Assembly (NCBI GenBank): GCA_020881915.1
Contig: JAJFPB010000006.1
Coordinates: 1,426,001 to 1,490,000 of the forward strand
From: Paramyrothecium sp. XJ0827
Lineage: Eukaryota > Ascomycota > Sordariomycetes > Hypocreales > Stachybotryaceae
DNA: 64,000 nt
Direction of reading: 5' to 3'
Shown: positions 9,401 to 20,278 of the stretch, in pieces
Layout of the letters: every line of letters starts with the position of its first letter
Numbering within the stretch: the stretch's first letter is position 1
Notes under the pieces: model-generated
Seen by the model: the letters and a program-made list of their open reading frames with translations, nothing else
What the model was told of the DNA's origin: nothing
The model's database searches: none
Position numbers and translations under genes: made by a program

Positions 9401-12400
9401 ATGACTTCCGACAACCACTTTGGGCCCCACCACCCTGGCGTCTTCGACTTTACCATCCTCTTTGAGCAAAGCATCTTATCGCTGCTGCCGACATTGCTGT
9501 TCATCTTGTTGGCTTCGTGGCGAGCCTCAGCATTGTACCGTCGCCCGCAATGTGTCCGACCAGGCCCGCTGCTATGGCTCAAGCTTGTTAGTATTTGCCC
9601 TGCAACAGCGCGATCAAGAGACTAATGAAGTTTGTACGTGCAGGCTCTAGTGGCTCTTTATGCCGCTCTGCAAGCGGTTTGCATCGCCCTCTGGTCCTTG
9701 AATGGAGCACCTCGCACCCGGACATCCATAGCTGAGGCGAGTTTTGGACTGGTGGAAGCCGTGGCCTTGGCGGTGTTGTGTTATCTGGAGCATCTGAGAT
9801 CTACCAAGCCCTCAGTTATCCTTAACACGTACCTTGTCATCACGATCATCCTAGACATTGCACTGACCAGAACCTTCTGGATCCGCAGTGGCATTCGGGA
9901 AATTGCCGGAGTCTTTACAGCCACCCTCGTTGTTAAAGTGCTTCTGATGTTCCTGGAGGAAACCAGCAAGCGACAATTGATCCAGGGTTTCGTGACTTCT
10001 CGGGAAACCTCTGCTGGTGTGATCAGTAGAACCTTCTTCTGGTGGCTAAACAGGCTCTTCTATCGCGGAACGAAGAGTTTGTTGCGCGTTGAAGACCTCG
10101 ATGACATCAATGAGAAACTTGACTCAACGCAGCTCTTACATAGGTTGGAAGCTGTCTGGATGGACGGTCAGATTGTTCCACTCATGAATGAAGATGCGAG
10201 TGCTAACTCTAGGATCAGGCAAAACAAACAGTCCAAACAGCCTGATTGTTTGTACTTTTAAAGCCTACAAATGGCAGTTCTTGGCTACCGTCCCACCCCG
10301 CTTGCTTTTTAGTGGCTTCACCTACGCTCAGCCATTTCTCATCGACGCGGTTATTCGTTTCATAGCGAGCCCAGACAGCGAGATGTCGATGCAGAATTCC
10401 AGTGGCCTGATTGGGGCAACGCTCCTAATCTACATAGGCCTTGCCGTCACTGGTGTATGGTACAAGCACTTGTCGTATCAAATGGTCACCATGTTCAGAG
10501 GTGGTTTGGTCTCGATGATGTTCAAGAAGACTGTGGGCCTGAAGACAACAACGGTTAAAGATTCTGCACCAGTAACACTTATGACAACAGACATGGATAC
10601 AATCGTCAATGCTGCAGAGACGCTCCCTGATATCTGGGCCTCGTTCATTGACCTGCCTATCGGAATATATCTGCTCTATCGGCAAGTCGGATATCCAAGT
10701 CTTTTTGTGCTCCTTCCAACAGTTGGTACGCTGATCTCGTGACTCCGGAATGTGTGCATTTTCCTGATCAGAATCATAGCAATGACCGTTTTGAGCGGCA
10801 TCGCCGCACCTGCCATGGAGCCCGCCACAATCAAGTGGGCGGCGGCCGTCCAGAAACGAGTCGGAGAGGCTGCCAATATGCTTGCGCAGATGAAAAGCAT
10901 CAAGATGATGGGCCTGACGCGCTACTTCCACACTTCCATCCACCAACTTAGAATCGACGAACTTAAGGCGTCGGAGACAATGAGGTGGCTGATCGCCCAG
11001 ATATATGGCTTGAGTACGTCTGATTCATGAACAAAAATCAGTTCGATCACTGACAGCTCCCCAGGCGCGTTTTCCGCGGTTATTACTCCACTGGTTGTTA
11101 TTTTGGCTTCAATTTATTGGACAAAGGCAGACCAAGGGCTGAGTGTTGCTGAGGCATTCACTTCTTTATCCATCATCGCTCTCGTGGCACAACCGTTGGT
11201 GATGATACTACTTGGCATGATGCAGGTTGCCGGAATATTCGGGAGCTTTTCAAGGATCCAAACATTTTTGCGACTTCCTGAGCAAGAGATATCTCAACAG
11301 CGACCATTCATGGAAAAGGAGCGGGTCGACAATGCTGGAAGTCGAGATGATGAAGTCCAATTGGATGCACTCAGGCCTTACGCGGAACCACTGCAAAATG
11401 CTCGAGCCGGCCCCTTGGTCTCGATTGAGAAAGCGACGTTTAGCAGCGATGAAGGAACCAACCTACTTCACGACATTGATCTGACAGTGAACCACGGCAC
11501 CTTGAGCATGATTGTCGGAAAAGTTGGCTGCGGCAAGTCCACCTTGCTGAGAGCAATCATTGGCGAGCTACCGGCAAAGGCGGGAACAGCCAAAGTGCCG
11601 GCAGACACCATTGCCTACTGCGACCAGACACCGTGGCTGCGTAACACCACAATTCGCGAGAACATCACCAACCACTCTGTCCTCGACGAGGAATGGCTAA
11701 CGACAGTGATGCGTGCTTGCGCACTGGATGAAGATCTTGCCATTTTCCCCTCGGGTGACTTGACAATTGTCGGCTCGGGTGGCATTACACTCAGCGGTGG
11801 CCAGAAGCAACGTGTCGTAAGTCATATTCTTGAGACGAAAGTCGACGCCTGATAACATGAGTGTAGGCACTTGCCCGCGCTGTCTATGCTCGAAAGGATT
11901 TGCTTGTCTTAGACGATGTCTTTAGCGGCCTTGACAACACGACAGCACGATCGGTCTTCCAACGGCTACTGGAGCCAAACGGACTGCTGCGAGTTGGCAA
12001 TACAACCGTGGTTTTGGCTACAAGTAACAGTAAGGATCTCCCTCCCGAACACAAAGCTTTATTGACTTGCTCTAGTCAATTTTCTCCCGGCTGCTGATCA
12101 CATCACTCTGCTTGACGCGGGCCGTGTCATCCGCAATCAAGTCCCATATGGCTCCGTTGATCCTACGCTGTGGGGTACAATCGAGACTGCTCGACCATCG
12201 GCTGCTGACACGACCGACTATGTGGTGCCAGAGAATCGCATGAAATCGAGCGCTGTACAAGCGCCGCTTGTTACAGAGGCAGATTTCGCCCGCCAGACTG
12301 GAGACACTGACTGCTACAAGATCTATCTTCGCTCGTGGGGAAAGTCTGTCATTTTCACCGTGCTGGCTCTAAACATTGCTGGCGCTGTCATGGATATAAT

Positions 12401-14363
12401 GCCGCGTGGGTTGTTCTTTACCACAGATTATGGAGATCGACACGCTGACTCTAGCAGAGGTTTGGCTGAAGCTTTGGGTTGAAGACGGCTCAGCGCAGAA
12501 AAGTGCCAGCTATACCGCTGGCTACGTCGGGTTCAGCTTGTCCTCAGCAATGCTGGGATGCGCGAACATGCTGTAAGTACCAGAACCCTTTCGTGGGGGC
12601 CCAATTCTGATTGTGACAGCTTTTTTCTTATGATCGGAGTGCCAAAATCGGTTATCAGCCTTCATCTAGACTTGCTCACATCCATCACACGGTAATTACA
12701 TCTAGGATTTCCCGGGCCTCGTCAAATGTGTTAATAGTATGCAGGGCACCGCTTCACTTTTTCACATCCACGGACAGTGGAAACATTCTGAACCGGTTCG
12801 TCTCATCGGCTCGTGTATCAGACAGCCTCTAACAATCTTTGTAGTTTCAGCCAGGACATGACTTTAGTAGACCAGAACCTGTCGTCGGAATTTCTTGTTA
12901 CTTTACAATGTGGGTTTTGCTATCCCCAAGATGACTAGGTTTCTGACAACCCATTCAGTGGGTCTCAAAGCTATAGCACAAACCGGCGTCGTGGCATCTG
13001 GAGCATCCTACGTCGGAATCGCAATCCCTCCAAGTTTAATCCTCCTCTGGGTCATACAAAAATACTACCTTCGAACTTCTAGGCAGCTACGGTTCCTCGA
13101 CCTTGAAGCTAAAACACCGCTTTACACACAATTCTCCGAGATGCTCGCCGGTTTGGCAACCATTCGTGCATTCGGCTGGTCCCAAGCTTTCCTCAAAGAG
13201 AGCATCAGGCTCCTGGACACGTCACAAAAGCCTTTATATACCATGTTCTGCATCCAGCGCTGGCTCGCTCTGGTGCTAGACCTATTCGTTGCTGGAATGG
13301 CGCTCGTTCTAGTGACAACAGCGCTGCGAGCTACCGGCAGCACCAACCAGGGAGCCATTGGTTTGGCCATGGTCAATCTTATCAGCTTCAACATCACATT
13401 GACTTTGGTTCTGGATCAATGGACCCGTTTGGAAACGTCGCTGGGCGCAATTGCCAGACTGAAGTGGGTGAAGGAGAATGTTCCCAATGAGAATAAAGCC
13501 GGCGAAGAAAACATTCCTTCAAGCGACTGGCCCGCCCAAGGGACCATTGAGTTCAACGATGTCACTGCTTCATACAAGTATACCAAACCTTTCTCCCAAA
13601 AGCCTGTGTACCTTTTCTAACCTCGAGTATCAGTGATACCATGGATCCCGCCCTACACGCCGTCTCTATCAAGATCAAAGCAGGCCAAAAAGTTGGCATT
13701 TGTGGCCGCTCCGGAAGGTCAGTATTCTTCCGATCCAAGTAATTTTGTGCTCTAACTCAGATACGCAGTGGCAAATCATCAACCCTCCTAGCTCTCCTCA
13801 GGTTGCTCGAGTTAAAGTCAGGCACGATCCGGATCGACGATGTTGACCTGGCCTCGGTGACACGAGAGCACATCCGCACACATGTCACCACTATTCCACA
13901 GGATCCAGTAAAGCTTACGGGCTCCGTTCGACATAACCTGGATCCTGAATCGCGCGTTCAATCCGACGATGCCCTGATCGAAGCTCTTCGCAAGACGAAC
14001 ATCTGGGATATTGTCGAGCACCGCGGAGGACTTGATGCCGACCTGACCGATCTCGGGTTCTCTATCGGCCAGCAACAACTCTTTTCGCTGGCACGCGCAC
14101 TCCTCCTGAGGAACAGCATCATCCTACTTGATGAGGCAACTAGTAGTGTGGATCGCACCACGGACCAAGAAATCCGCCGCATCATCTTGGAGGAGATGTC
14201 AACGCGGACTGTGATTGAAGTAGCACATAAACTTGAGGTCGTGAGAGACTTCGACGTGGTCATCGTTATGTCTGAAGGGAGAGTCGTTGAGATGGGTCAT
14301 CCGGACGACCTCCTGGCGGGAGAGTCTGCGTTGAAGACGTTGTGGGAACATCGAGGCTTGTAG
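9401..14363 (+). CDS. ABCC-type (MRP-like) full ABC transporter
   Basis: A 1431-aa ATP-driven exporter of drugs or metabolites, built from 14 exons: 9401-9586, 9644-10166, 10219-10725, 10780-11013, 11065-11816, 11867-12029, 12076-12405, 12458-12572, 12620-12691, 12745-12795, 12845-12909, 12959-13577, 13634-13717, 13769-14363. Every join keeps phase and restores family sequence. Order: N-terminal membrane domain TMD0, TMD1, NBD1, TMD2, NBD2. NBD1 has Walker A GKVGCGKST, signature LSGGQKQR and Walker B LLVLDDVFSGLD, with Asp at the catalytic Glu position as is usual in fungal ABCC proteins. NBD2 has Walker A GRSGSGKSS (split by an intron), a diverged signature FSIGQQQ, Walker B IILLDEATSSVD and H-loop AHKL. 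A TGA at 10740-10742 falls inside a 54-base intron, so it is not a break. The only downstream neighbour is an unrelated convergent gene. Confidence 0.88.
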
Positions 14364-14825
14364 AAGAATCTGTTTTAGAAGTCAAGCATGATCTCCCAGC
14401 TCACTAAATGTACACTAAAATTCTCCACCATAAATAAAAGGCTTCAGAGCACTTCCAATCTGAACCCTTCCACCGAGGTTTCCATAATCGTTATATCAGG
14501 CACTTTGCGATTCTTGTTTTAGTTTGTAATGACGAATTCAACCGCTTTTCGCCAGACCCCAAAGTTAAACTAACACAATTTGATCTCGTGACGCTATAAA
14601 GCTTTCCCATGGAAATGCGCAAAGAAAGTAGACTCATCGAGCTCTATGAATGGCCGCTTCGCCAAGATCTCGTGCTCTTGCTTGTACAAATTCGTAAAGA
14701 CTTATAATGCCAAAGCTCTTAATCGTGGTTCAAGGCGAGTAATTTGGACGGGATTCGATATAGCGTTGAACTGGAGCAGAAATAATGATCCGAAGCGAAT
14801 TGCGACAAAGGGTTGCGCCAAGCTG
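14364..14825. other. Gap between convergent 3' ends
   Basis: Sequence between the ABC transporter stop and the stop of the DUF6601 gene. It has AT-rich runs suited to 3' untranslated ends. No coding sequence is supported. Confidence 0.5.
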
Positions 14826-15806
14826 CTAGACAGCAGTTGAACAGGCACAAGGACCACTATTTCTATGCTGTGCATTCCTCTTCTGAAGCTGAAGGCGACG
14901 GCGATCTTGAATTGCGAACTTCCACTCCTTTGCTACCTTGTACGCCCAAATAATCCCAAAGCTGAGAAGCAAGATGTATGAAGCTACAGTTGCCATTATG
15001 CTGAGCCGAAGCGCGACCTGCATCCAGAAGCCTCCGGAATCAGTCCCCACTGACACGGCGACCTGCAGTCCGCTCAAGGCCACGGACTCGACGGCGATTA
15101 CAAATAGAATCGGGCCGTAGAAGCGAGAAAAATAAGTGCTGTATTGGTACTGGACTCTTTGGAAGTGTGACTTCCCGAGCAAAATGGGTGCGTAGAAGTT
15201 CAATCGTGTCAGGCGGATTTCGCCATACGTGTATCGCAGAGAGACATCCTCGTCGACTATTTCGTTTAAACGAGATGTGAAACCGCAGAATTTCTCCCAA
15301 GACACGTCTGCGGGCACAAGACATAAGTCAGGGCCTTGGGCGATGCGCAAATCAGACTCAAATTGTATAAGGTATTGATATGTTCGTAGATAGCCCAGGG
15401 CCGCCCGTCGGATCCGTGCCCCGCGCCCTCCGTCGCCCGCTGCCTTGTCTAGGTATTCCTTCCAAAACTCATGGGACCCAAGATAACGAGGGAGTGGCTT
15501 GATGAAAATGCGGTCATATATCCACACGAGGTGAAGTTTTGGATCTTCGGTAACAATGATAGAGCGTCGTTTGACAAGCTGCCGATGAAGCGGCGATATG
15601 TTCCCGCTGTCCTGTTTTGTCATCCACCAGAGCCTATGCGCTATCTGGTCCAGGTCATCGGAGCAAATCTCCCTTTCTAGGAAACACGAGACTTGATCTC
15701 TATCGCCAAGGGATATTCGAGGGTACCCTGGCACACACCGAGTCGGTGCGTCCTGGATAAGTTGAGAAGCATCCACGAATGGCGGCATACTCGCGCGAAG
15801 ACCCAC
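14826..15806 (-). CDS. DUF6601 family membrane protein
   Basis: A 326-aa single-exon protein of a conserved fungal family, DUF6601, often mislabelled as a subtilisin-like protease although it has no protease motif. Family hallmarks are LHLVWIYDRIFIKPLPRYL near residue 95, the YLIQFESDLRIAQ helix, SWEKFCGF, RYTYGEIRLTRLN, and two C-terminal membrane segments (around residues 235-255 and 268-290) with a basic tail. Function is unknown; an internal-membrane location is likely. An alternative start at MPPFVD, six residues in, is equally possible. It is divergent from the truncated hydrolase gene starting at 16031, with about 225 bases between them. Confidence 0.82.
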   Translation of the reverse strand: MGLRASMPPFVDASQLIQDAPTRCVPGYPRISLGDRDQVSCFLEREICSDDLDQIAHRLWWMTKQDSGNISPLHRQLVKRRSIIVTEDPKLHLVWIYDRIFIKPLPRYLGSHEFWKEYLDKAAGDGGRGARIRRAALGYLRTYQYLIQFESDLRIAQGPDLCLVPADVSWEKFCGFTSRLNEIVDEDVSLRYTYGEIRLTRLNFYAPILLGKSHFQRVQYQYSTYFSRFYGPILFVIAVESVALSGLQVAVSVGTDSGGFWMQVALRLSIMATVASYILLLSFGIIWAYKVAKEWKFAIQDRRRLQLQKRNAQHRNSGPCACSTAV

Positions 15807-16030
15807 GGCACAAATGAGGAATCAGGCAGCTACCGTGAGCCGTAGGGTCAACGTAGCATTGAGGCTGGAAATCAGGCTGCAGCCTGACCTCGCTTCGGTC
15901 AGGTAAAGCATGCGGCTACCCCTCATAATATCTAGCAGAGTGGTGAGCCGACTTTCTTGTGTGCCTCTTTCCTTCAAACTTGATTAACGCTGTATTTCGC
16001 CTATACAGGCCGCCGACCGATGCACCGAAC

Positions 16031-16786
16031 ATGGCCAACGCGCTGGAGCTGCTTGCGACAGTCGTTGCGACTTTGCTAGTTGCCCTTCTTACAACCCCTA
16101 TCTGGCGGCGAACCACGAAGAAACCGCAGCGACCGCCTGCTGCCAAAAGCCTCACCCTACGAGTCGACAATATTCCAGTCGACCAGTCAAACGAATTTAC
16201 CGATAAACTCCTCAGCTTGGTCAGCAATGATACGATCTTGCGCGAATCGGCTGCGAGCCTCGTTTGTCGTTCGTTGGCACGGAAAGACAGACACACTTTA
16301 TGTGCGACAATCTCGATGAAAACATTATTGCCTGCGGACGGATTGGCTACCCGTTTGGAACAGGCAAGTGAGAAATATCAGTACAGGTTCAGCTCCAAGT
16401 TTTATGGCATCACTCCCCTTTTTGAAGACTCGAGGGGTGCAGACGTCGAGTAAGCCATCTCTTACACAACCAAGTCAACCTCGCTGACCTTGCAAAGTGT
16501 CATCGCAGTACCTACTTTGGGAAGCCATGCGCTTGGCTGCTGGATATCTCCCAAAAGCCAGGATGTGTGGCTTCGCGACTACTTGCCGAAGGATGTCCCC
16601 AATACCAGGGTGCTGCTCTACGGCTACGATACAGCATTGCCCGGTAGTCAATCCAAGCAATCCATCAAGGACCTTGGCGGTGCTTTATTGGAACAAATTG
16701 TACGTCTGCACAGTGCCGCGCTGGTAGATCATGAAGTTCCTGGCTATTTCCGTATTCAGTGCCAAAGCACAAGCCCGATCATCTAG
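16031..16786 (+). pseudogene. 5' stub of a SERAC1-like alpha/beta-hydrolase gene
   Basis: Exons 16031-16449 and 16498-16786 with a clean GTAAGC...AAAG intron. The protein opens with a membrane anchor (residues 3-22). It then shows the N-terminal region of the fungal SERAC1-like family and the start of its hydrolase domain: VDVIAVPTLGSHALGCW, VWLRDYLPKDVPNTRVL, YGYDTALPGS and LGGALLEQI. Family members continue with PIIFIGHSLGG and a long C-terminus. Here the sequence reaches SPII and stops at a TAG (16784-16786). An intron from GTACGT to TTCAG may lie just before. The nucleophile elbow and everything beyond it are absent, so the gene is cut off, at the point where a second truncated gene begins on the other strand. 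Confidence 0.75.
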
Positions 16787-16790
16787 AGAA

Positions 16791-17192
16791 TCACTCACCA
16801 TAGCTGCCTCCTAAGCACTTTCCGCGCGCATAGTGAATGCGGCGATTGTTCGCCCCAGCTTGCGGAGTCGTGACAAAGTTCCAATCCACCAGAGGATTCG
16901 TGTCCGCCGGGCTTGATCCGACAAACAGCGTGTCGCCGGCCGGTGTTGTAGAGATGAGCGGTGAGGTGATCTGATAGTAGGTCCCGGCTTCGATCAAGAC
17001 GACCTGCACGGTTGGGTCGGCACTGAGACGTTCAGCCAGAACCAGCCCTGCTGTGCCTCCTCCGACAATGATGTAATCATATGTGCCGCCTTCCAGCTGC
17101 CGCTTCCTATTGCTACTTTCTGACGGTGCGCTGCTTACAAGGCACGCTTGGAGCAGAGCCGTAGTGATGCGGAACAAGCAGGTGGGTTTCAT
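16791..17192 (-). pseudogene. 5' stub of a secreted GMC oxidoreductase gene
   Basis: About 133 codons from an ATG at 17192 (an ATG four codons upstream also exists). A signal peptide (MKPTCLFRITTALLQACLVSSA) is followed by the FAD dinucleotide-binding motif YDYIIVGGGTAGLVLAERL and VLIEAG, then the conserved RGKCLGGS. GMC enzymes (glucose and alcohol oxidases, cellobiose-dehydrogenase-type flavoproteins) are about 550-650 aa. This copy loses family sequence right after GGS and ends at TGA 16791-16793. A GTGAGT lies exactly there, so a former intron may mark the edge, but no further exon follows. The rest of the catalytic domain is missing. Confidence 0.78.
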
Positions 17193-18290
17193 TGTGACCG
17201 ACAACCAATGGCGGTATTCAAGCCTCGATGATGAGCTTCAGCAAGGCTGTCTTCTCGTTGTCTGACAGACGTAGACCACCCTCGCTGGCGCAATGCCGGG
17301 GGAACATGCTTCATAAATACATGATTGATCTATGGTATGTTTCCCGGCGCTCAGACTCGTAGCGCGGGCTCGTCCAGACTATAGTTCGACCATGCCCTAG
17401 CCTAGGGCGGGAGAACAGACTCTCGGAATCCTGGGCTTGGGGCGACGCAGCAATGCTATTAGTCGCGTTCGAAGTCTGCTGAGTAGAAAATGTGGTAAAT
17501 GACATTATTTCATGCCGTGTTCATAGTGGCAGTCGCGTAGATTCCCATCTCTACCCGCGCCTGTGGAATTTACGTGCGCGTGTTTGGAATTTGTATGTGG
17601 ACTATGGTCACTTATTGAGGCACGCCGCATTCCCTGGGCTGTGACGAGACCGTGTGCTCAGCGAGGTGACTCTGCACTTGCCTCAAGCTTACCGCGCAGC
17701 CTGGCACCTCGATGATTGTCACGTCGGGCACATGATGGATTTGCGTTTGCGTTTGCGTCCTGCAAGCAGACAGATGTTTTGTCCTCGTAATGAACCCGGC
17801 AAGCGTTGGGGGGACTCCAATAGGATTGGCTTTTCTTCGGTGGCCGTTTGGACAACATCGCAGCCCTCACCGCTTAGATCCCAGCCACCTTCGCTTTCTT
17901 TGCTTTTTCTCATTGCTTCTCTCATCGCCACACGACGGGGCTGTGATGCTTGTGCCACCACCGTGACGCGGCATTCGATTGCCTACTGCCTATTTAGAGA
18001 CATCAGATGGGCTAATATCATCAGCAAGAAGCTATCACAATCAGTCTTCGAGTTATGTCCTTGCCTTGTCCTCATCCTACCTTCTGAACTCGCACGTAGA
18101 TGAAGTGGATAGAAGCTGATCTGTTAGCTACGCTCTTCACCCGCTTGACTGACAGTAGTACTCGAGCATTGCTCCACGACAGCCTCACGCCGATCGATAA
18201 CTCGCCGACGCAGCGCCCGCACATACCGACACGATCTCACCTCCTACCGGCAGCAGTGTTTCCAGAACGCACCACGCGCCATACTTCACC
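17193..18290. other. Intergenic stretch between two pseudogenes
   Basis: No supported gene. Three tandem copies of TTGCGT lie at 17741-17758. The stretch should hold the former promoters of the GMC stub (minus strand) and of the HET gene (plus strand). Confidence 0.45.
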
Positions 18291-19744
18291 ATGCGCCTGC
18301 TCAACGTGAACACACTTGCCGTCCAGGCCGGATTTGCAAACGAGCCGCGGACGGGGGCAAAGTCGGCGCCACGACACGCGACCGGGTCCAGCTCAGCCTC
18401 GCCGCCGTCGCCGCCGCCTTACGCCATCCTCTCACACCGCTGGGGTGAGGATGAGGTCGACTTTGCCAGCTTCAAGAGCGTGAACGAGGAAGCGCTCAGA
18501 ACGCCCGTGGAGGAACATGCACCGACTATGAGGACGGGAAGAAAGGGGGAGGCGCCACAAAGCAGGAAATGAGTGTCTATAAGATCGCGGGCGCTTGTCG
18601 CGAGGCACGAGGCGTCCAGAGGAGCTCGGGTTCACAGGGCGAGCTTACAGCCCTGCGACAGAGTGGAGCAGGAGAGGACGGCTCGATCACGCACATTTGG
18701 ATTGACACCGTGTGCATCAACAAGTCCAGCATGCAAGAGTACACAACTGCGATCAACAGTATGTTCAGGTGGTACGCGGCGGCGTCAATCTGCTACGTCT
18801 ATCTTTCTGATGTGGAATGGCACGGCGAGAACGACGAAGAAAGCATGCGACAGTTCAAGACCAGCAACTGGTGGTCCCGTGGCTGGACGCTGCAGGAGCT
18901 GCTCGCACCGACAAACCTACACTTCTACGACGCTTCGTGACGGCACATTGGGAGCAAGACGTCGCTCGCGGCGGCGGTGCAAGAGGCGAGCAAGATCTCA
19001 CCCGAGCACCTGTTCGATTCAGGGTGGCAGCGCGCGTCGCTTGCTCAGAAGCTTAGCTGGCTCAGCCGTCGTACCACCACCGAGGTCGAGGACCTCGCTT
19101 ATTGCATGCTCGGCCTGCTTGGCGTATATATGGATGCGCGATACGGCCAAGGCGCAAAGGAGTTTCTCAGGCTACAGGAGCAGATATTCCGCAGCTGGCC
19201 TGACGCCGAACCGTTTGACGAGAGCCTGTTTGCGTGGAAAGCTGAGGGGCTGGCACACAGCGGGCTGCTTGCTCCCGGCCCAGGCTGCTTCTTCGAATCT
19301 GGAGACGTTCTCTTCATGCCAAATCGTTCAAGGTCGCGTAAGGTGCTGATTTCGAAGGAGGATGCGCAATCGAACAGACGAGGCGTTGCCATGGACCCTG
19401 CGTTGAATGTCGAAATGAACATCTGCACCAAGTTCTGGCTGCCCTTAATAGTGCAATTGCTTGCCTGCGGCATTTTTATTTGGTGCACTTTGCTACCAGC
19501 TAACATAGCTTATGGTAGGAGAAAGAGGCACAGCGTGCTACTGAACTGCTGGAGAAAGGGCAACGATGGTGAGTTTCGATGTGTCTCTATCACGGTCAAG
19601 AAGATGGAAGACAAGACCTGGAGGCGCGTGGAATGTGACACTCTGGATTTGTCTGACCAACAGGTGCTGTACTCGAATATTTTTATGACAGGCTTGTTGA
19701 CAACGAAGATCATTGTGAATAATCAGGTGGAGTATTTGGACTAG
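18291..19744 (+). pseudogene. HET-domain (heterokaryon incompatibility) pseudogene
   Basis: The start MRLLNVNTL and the first HET block YAILSHRWGEDEVDFASF are intact. A frameshift equal to a net loss of one base lies between about 18500 and 18550, near a run of five G. The second frame carries the rest of the domain: KIAGACREARG, THIWIDTVCINKSS, AINSMFRWYAAASICYVYLSDV and WWSRGWTLQELLAPTNLHFYD. It meets TGA at 18938-18940, where family members have Trp (FYD-x-W-RHIG). The same frame continues with RHIGSKTSL, LAYCMLGLLGVYM and RLQEQIF to 19744, including a hydrophobic segment near 19435-19500. HET proteins trigger cell death between unlike strains. With a frameshift and a nonsense codon this copy should be inactive. 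Confidence 0.82.
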
Positions 19745-20278
19745 GGCAGATGACGGAGTTAAGTGTGAGAATTAGACTCCTTGGTGTTTATTTTAGAGGC
19801 AGCGAGAAGATTCATCTTGGGTTATGAAGCTGCCTATCGACTCGCTACTCGTGAAGGAGGAGTCGGGCGACAGCGACGAAGACATAAATGACTCAATATC
19901 CCATAAATGAACAATCGAATCATTTGGTGGAAATATAACTCAAGCATGGTTTCTAGCCTTGCGGATTTGGACTTGTCATTTGATGTGCAGCTGCTACGAT
20001 AGACTTGTAAGTTGATGCCCTGCATCTGCTTCCAAGCCCGGACTATCCGATCAATAGATAGTAACGAATGCCCTTGTGATCTCCCCGAAATGTTTCCTCG
20101 GGCCTTTTTCTCATGTGAAACATGGTCATACCTTGTGCGTGTGCATATTTCGTCAAACATGGATTGATGACATGGCGCGTCCCTGAATTTACAGAAATGT
20201 GCTCGCCTTTCTCCAGGTCAGGCAACTACATCAATATTCCCACAGTCCTCACTAAATCGCACCAACCCGAATTCCCCC
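19745..20278. other. Gap between 3' ends
   Basis: Between the HET pseudogene and the stop of the minus-strand membrane protein. No coding sequence is supported. Confidence 0.45.

Noticed and set aside
10740..10742. In-frame stop that could make the ABC transporter a pseudogene
   Set aside because: It lies inside a 54-base GT-AG intron with a branch-like CTGAT, and splicing restores the family sequence (FVLLPTVAMTVLSG).
18938..18940. RIP (repeat-induced point mutation) as the cause of the HET stop
   Set aside because: Trp TGG to TGA changes a G preceded by G, not the CpA/TpG context of classic RIP, and the surrounding sequence is not AT-enriched.
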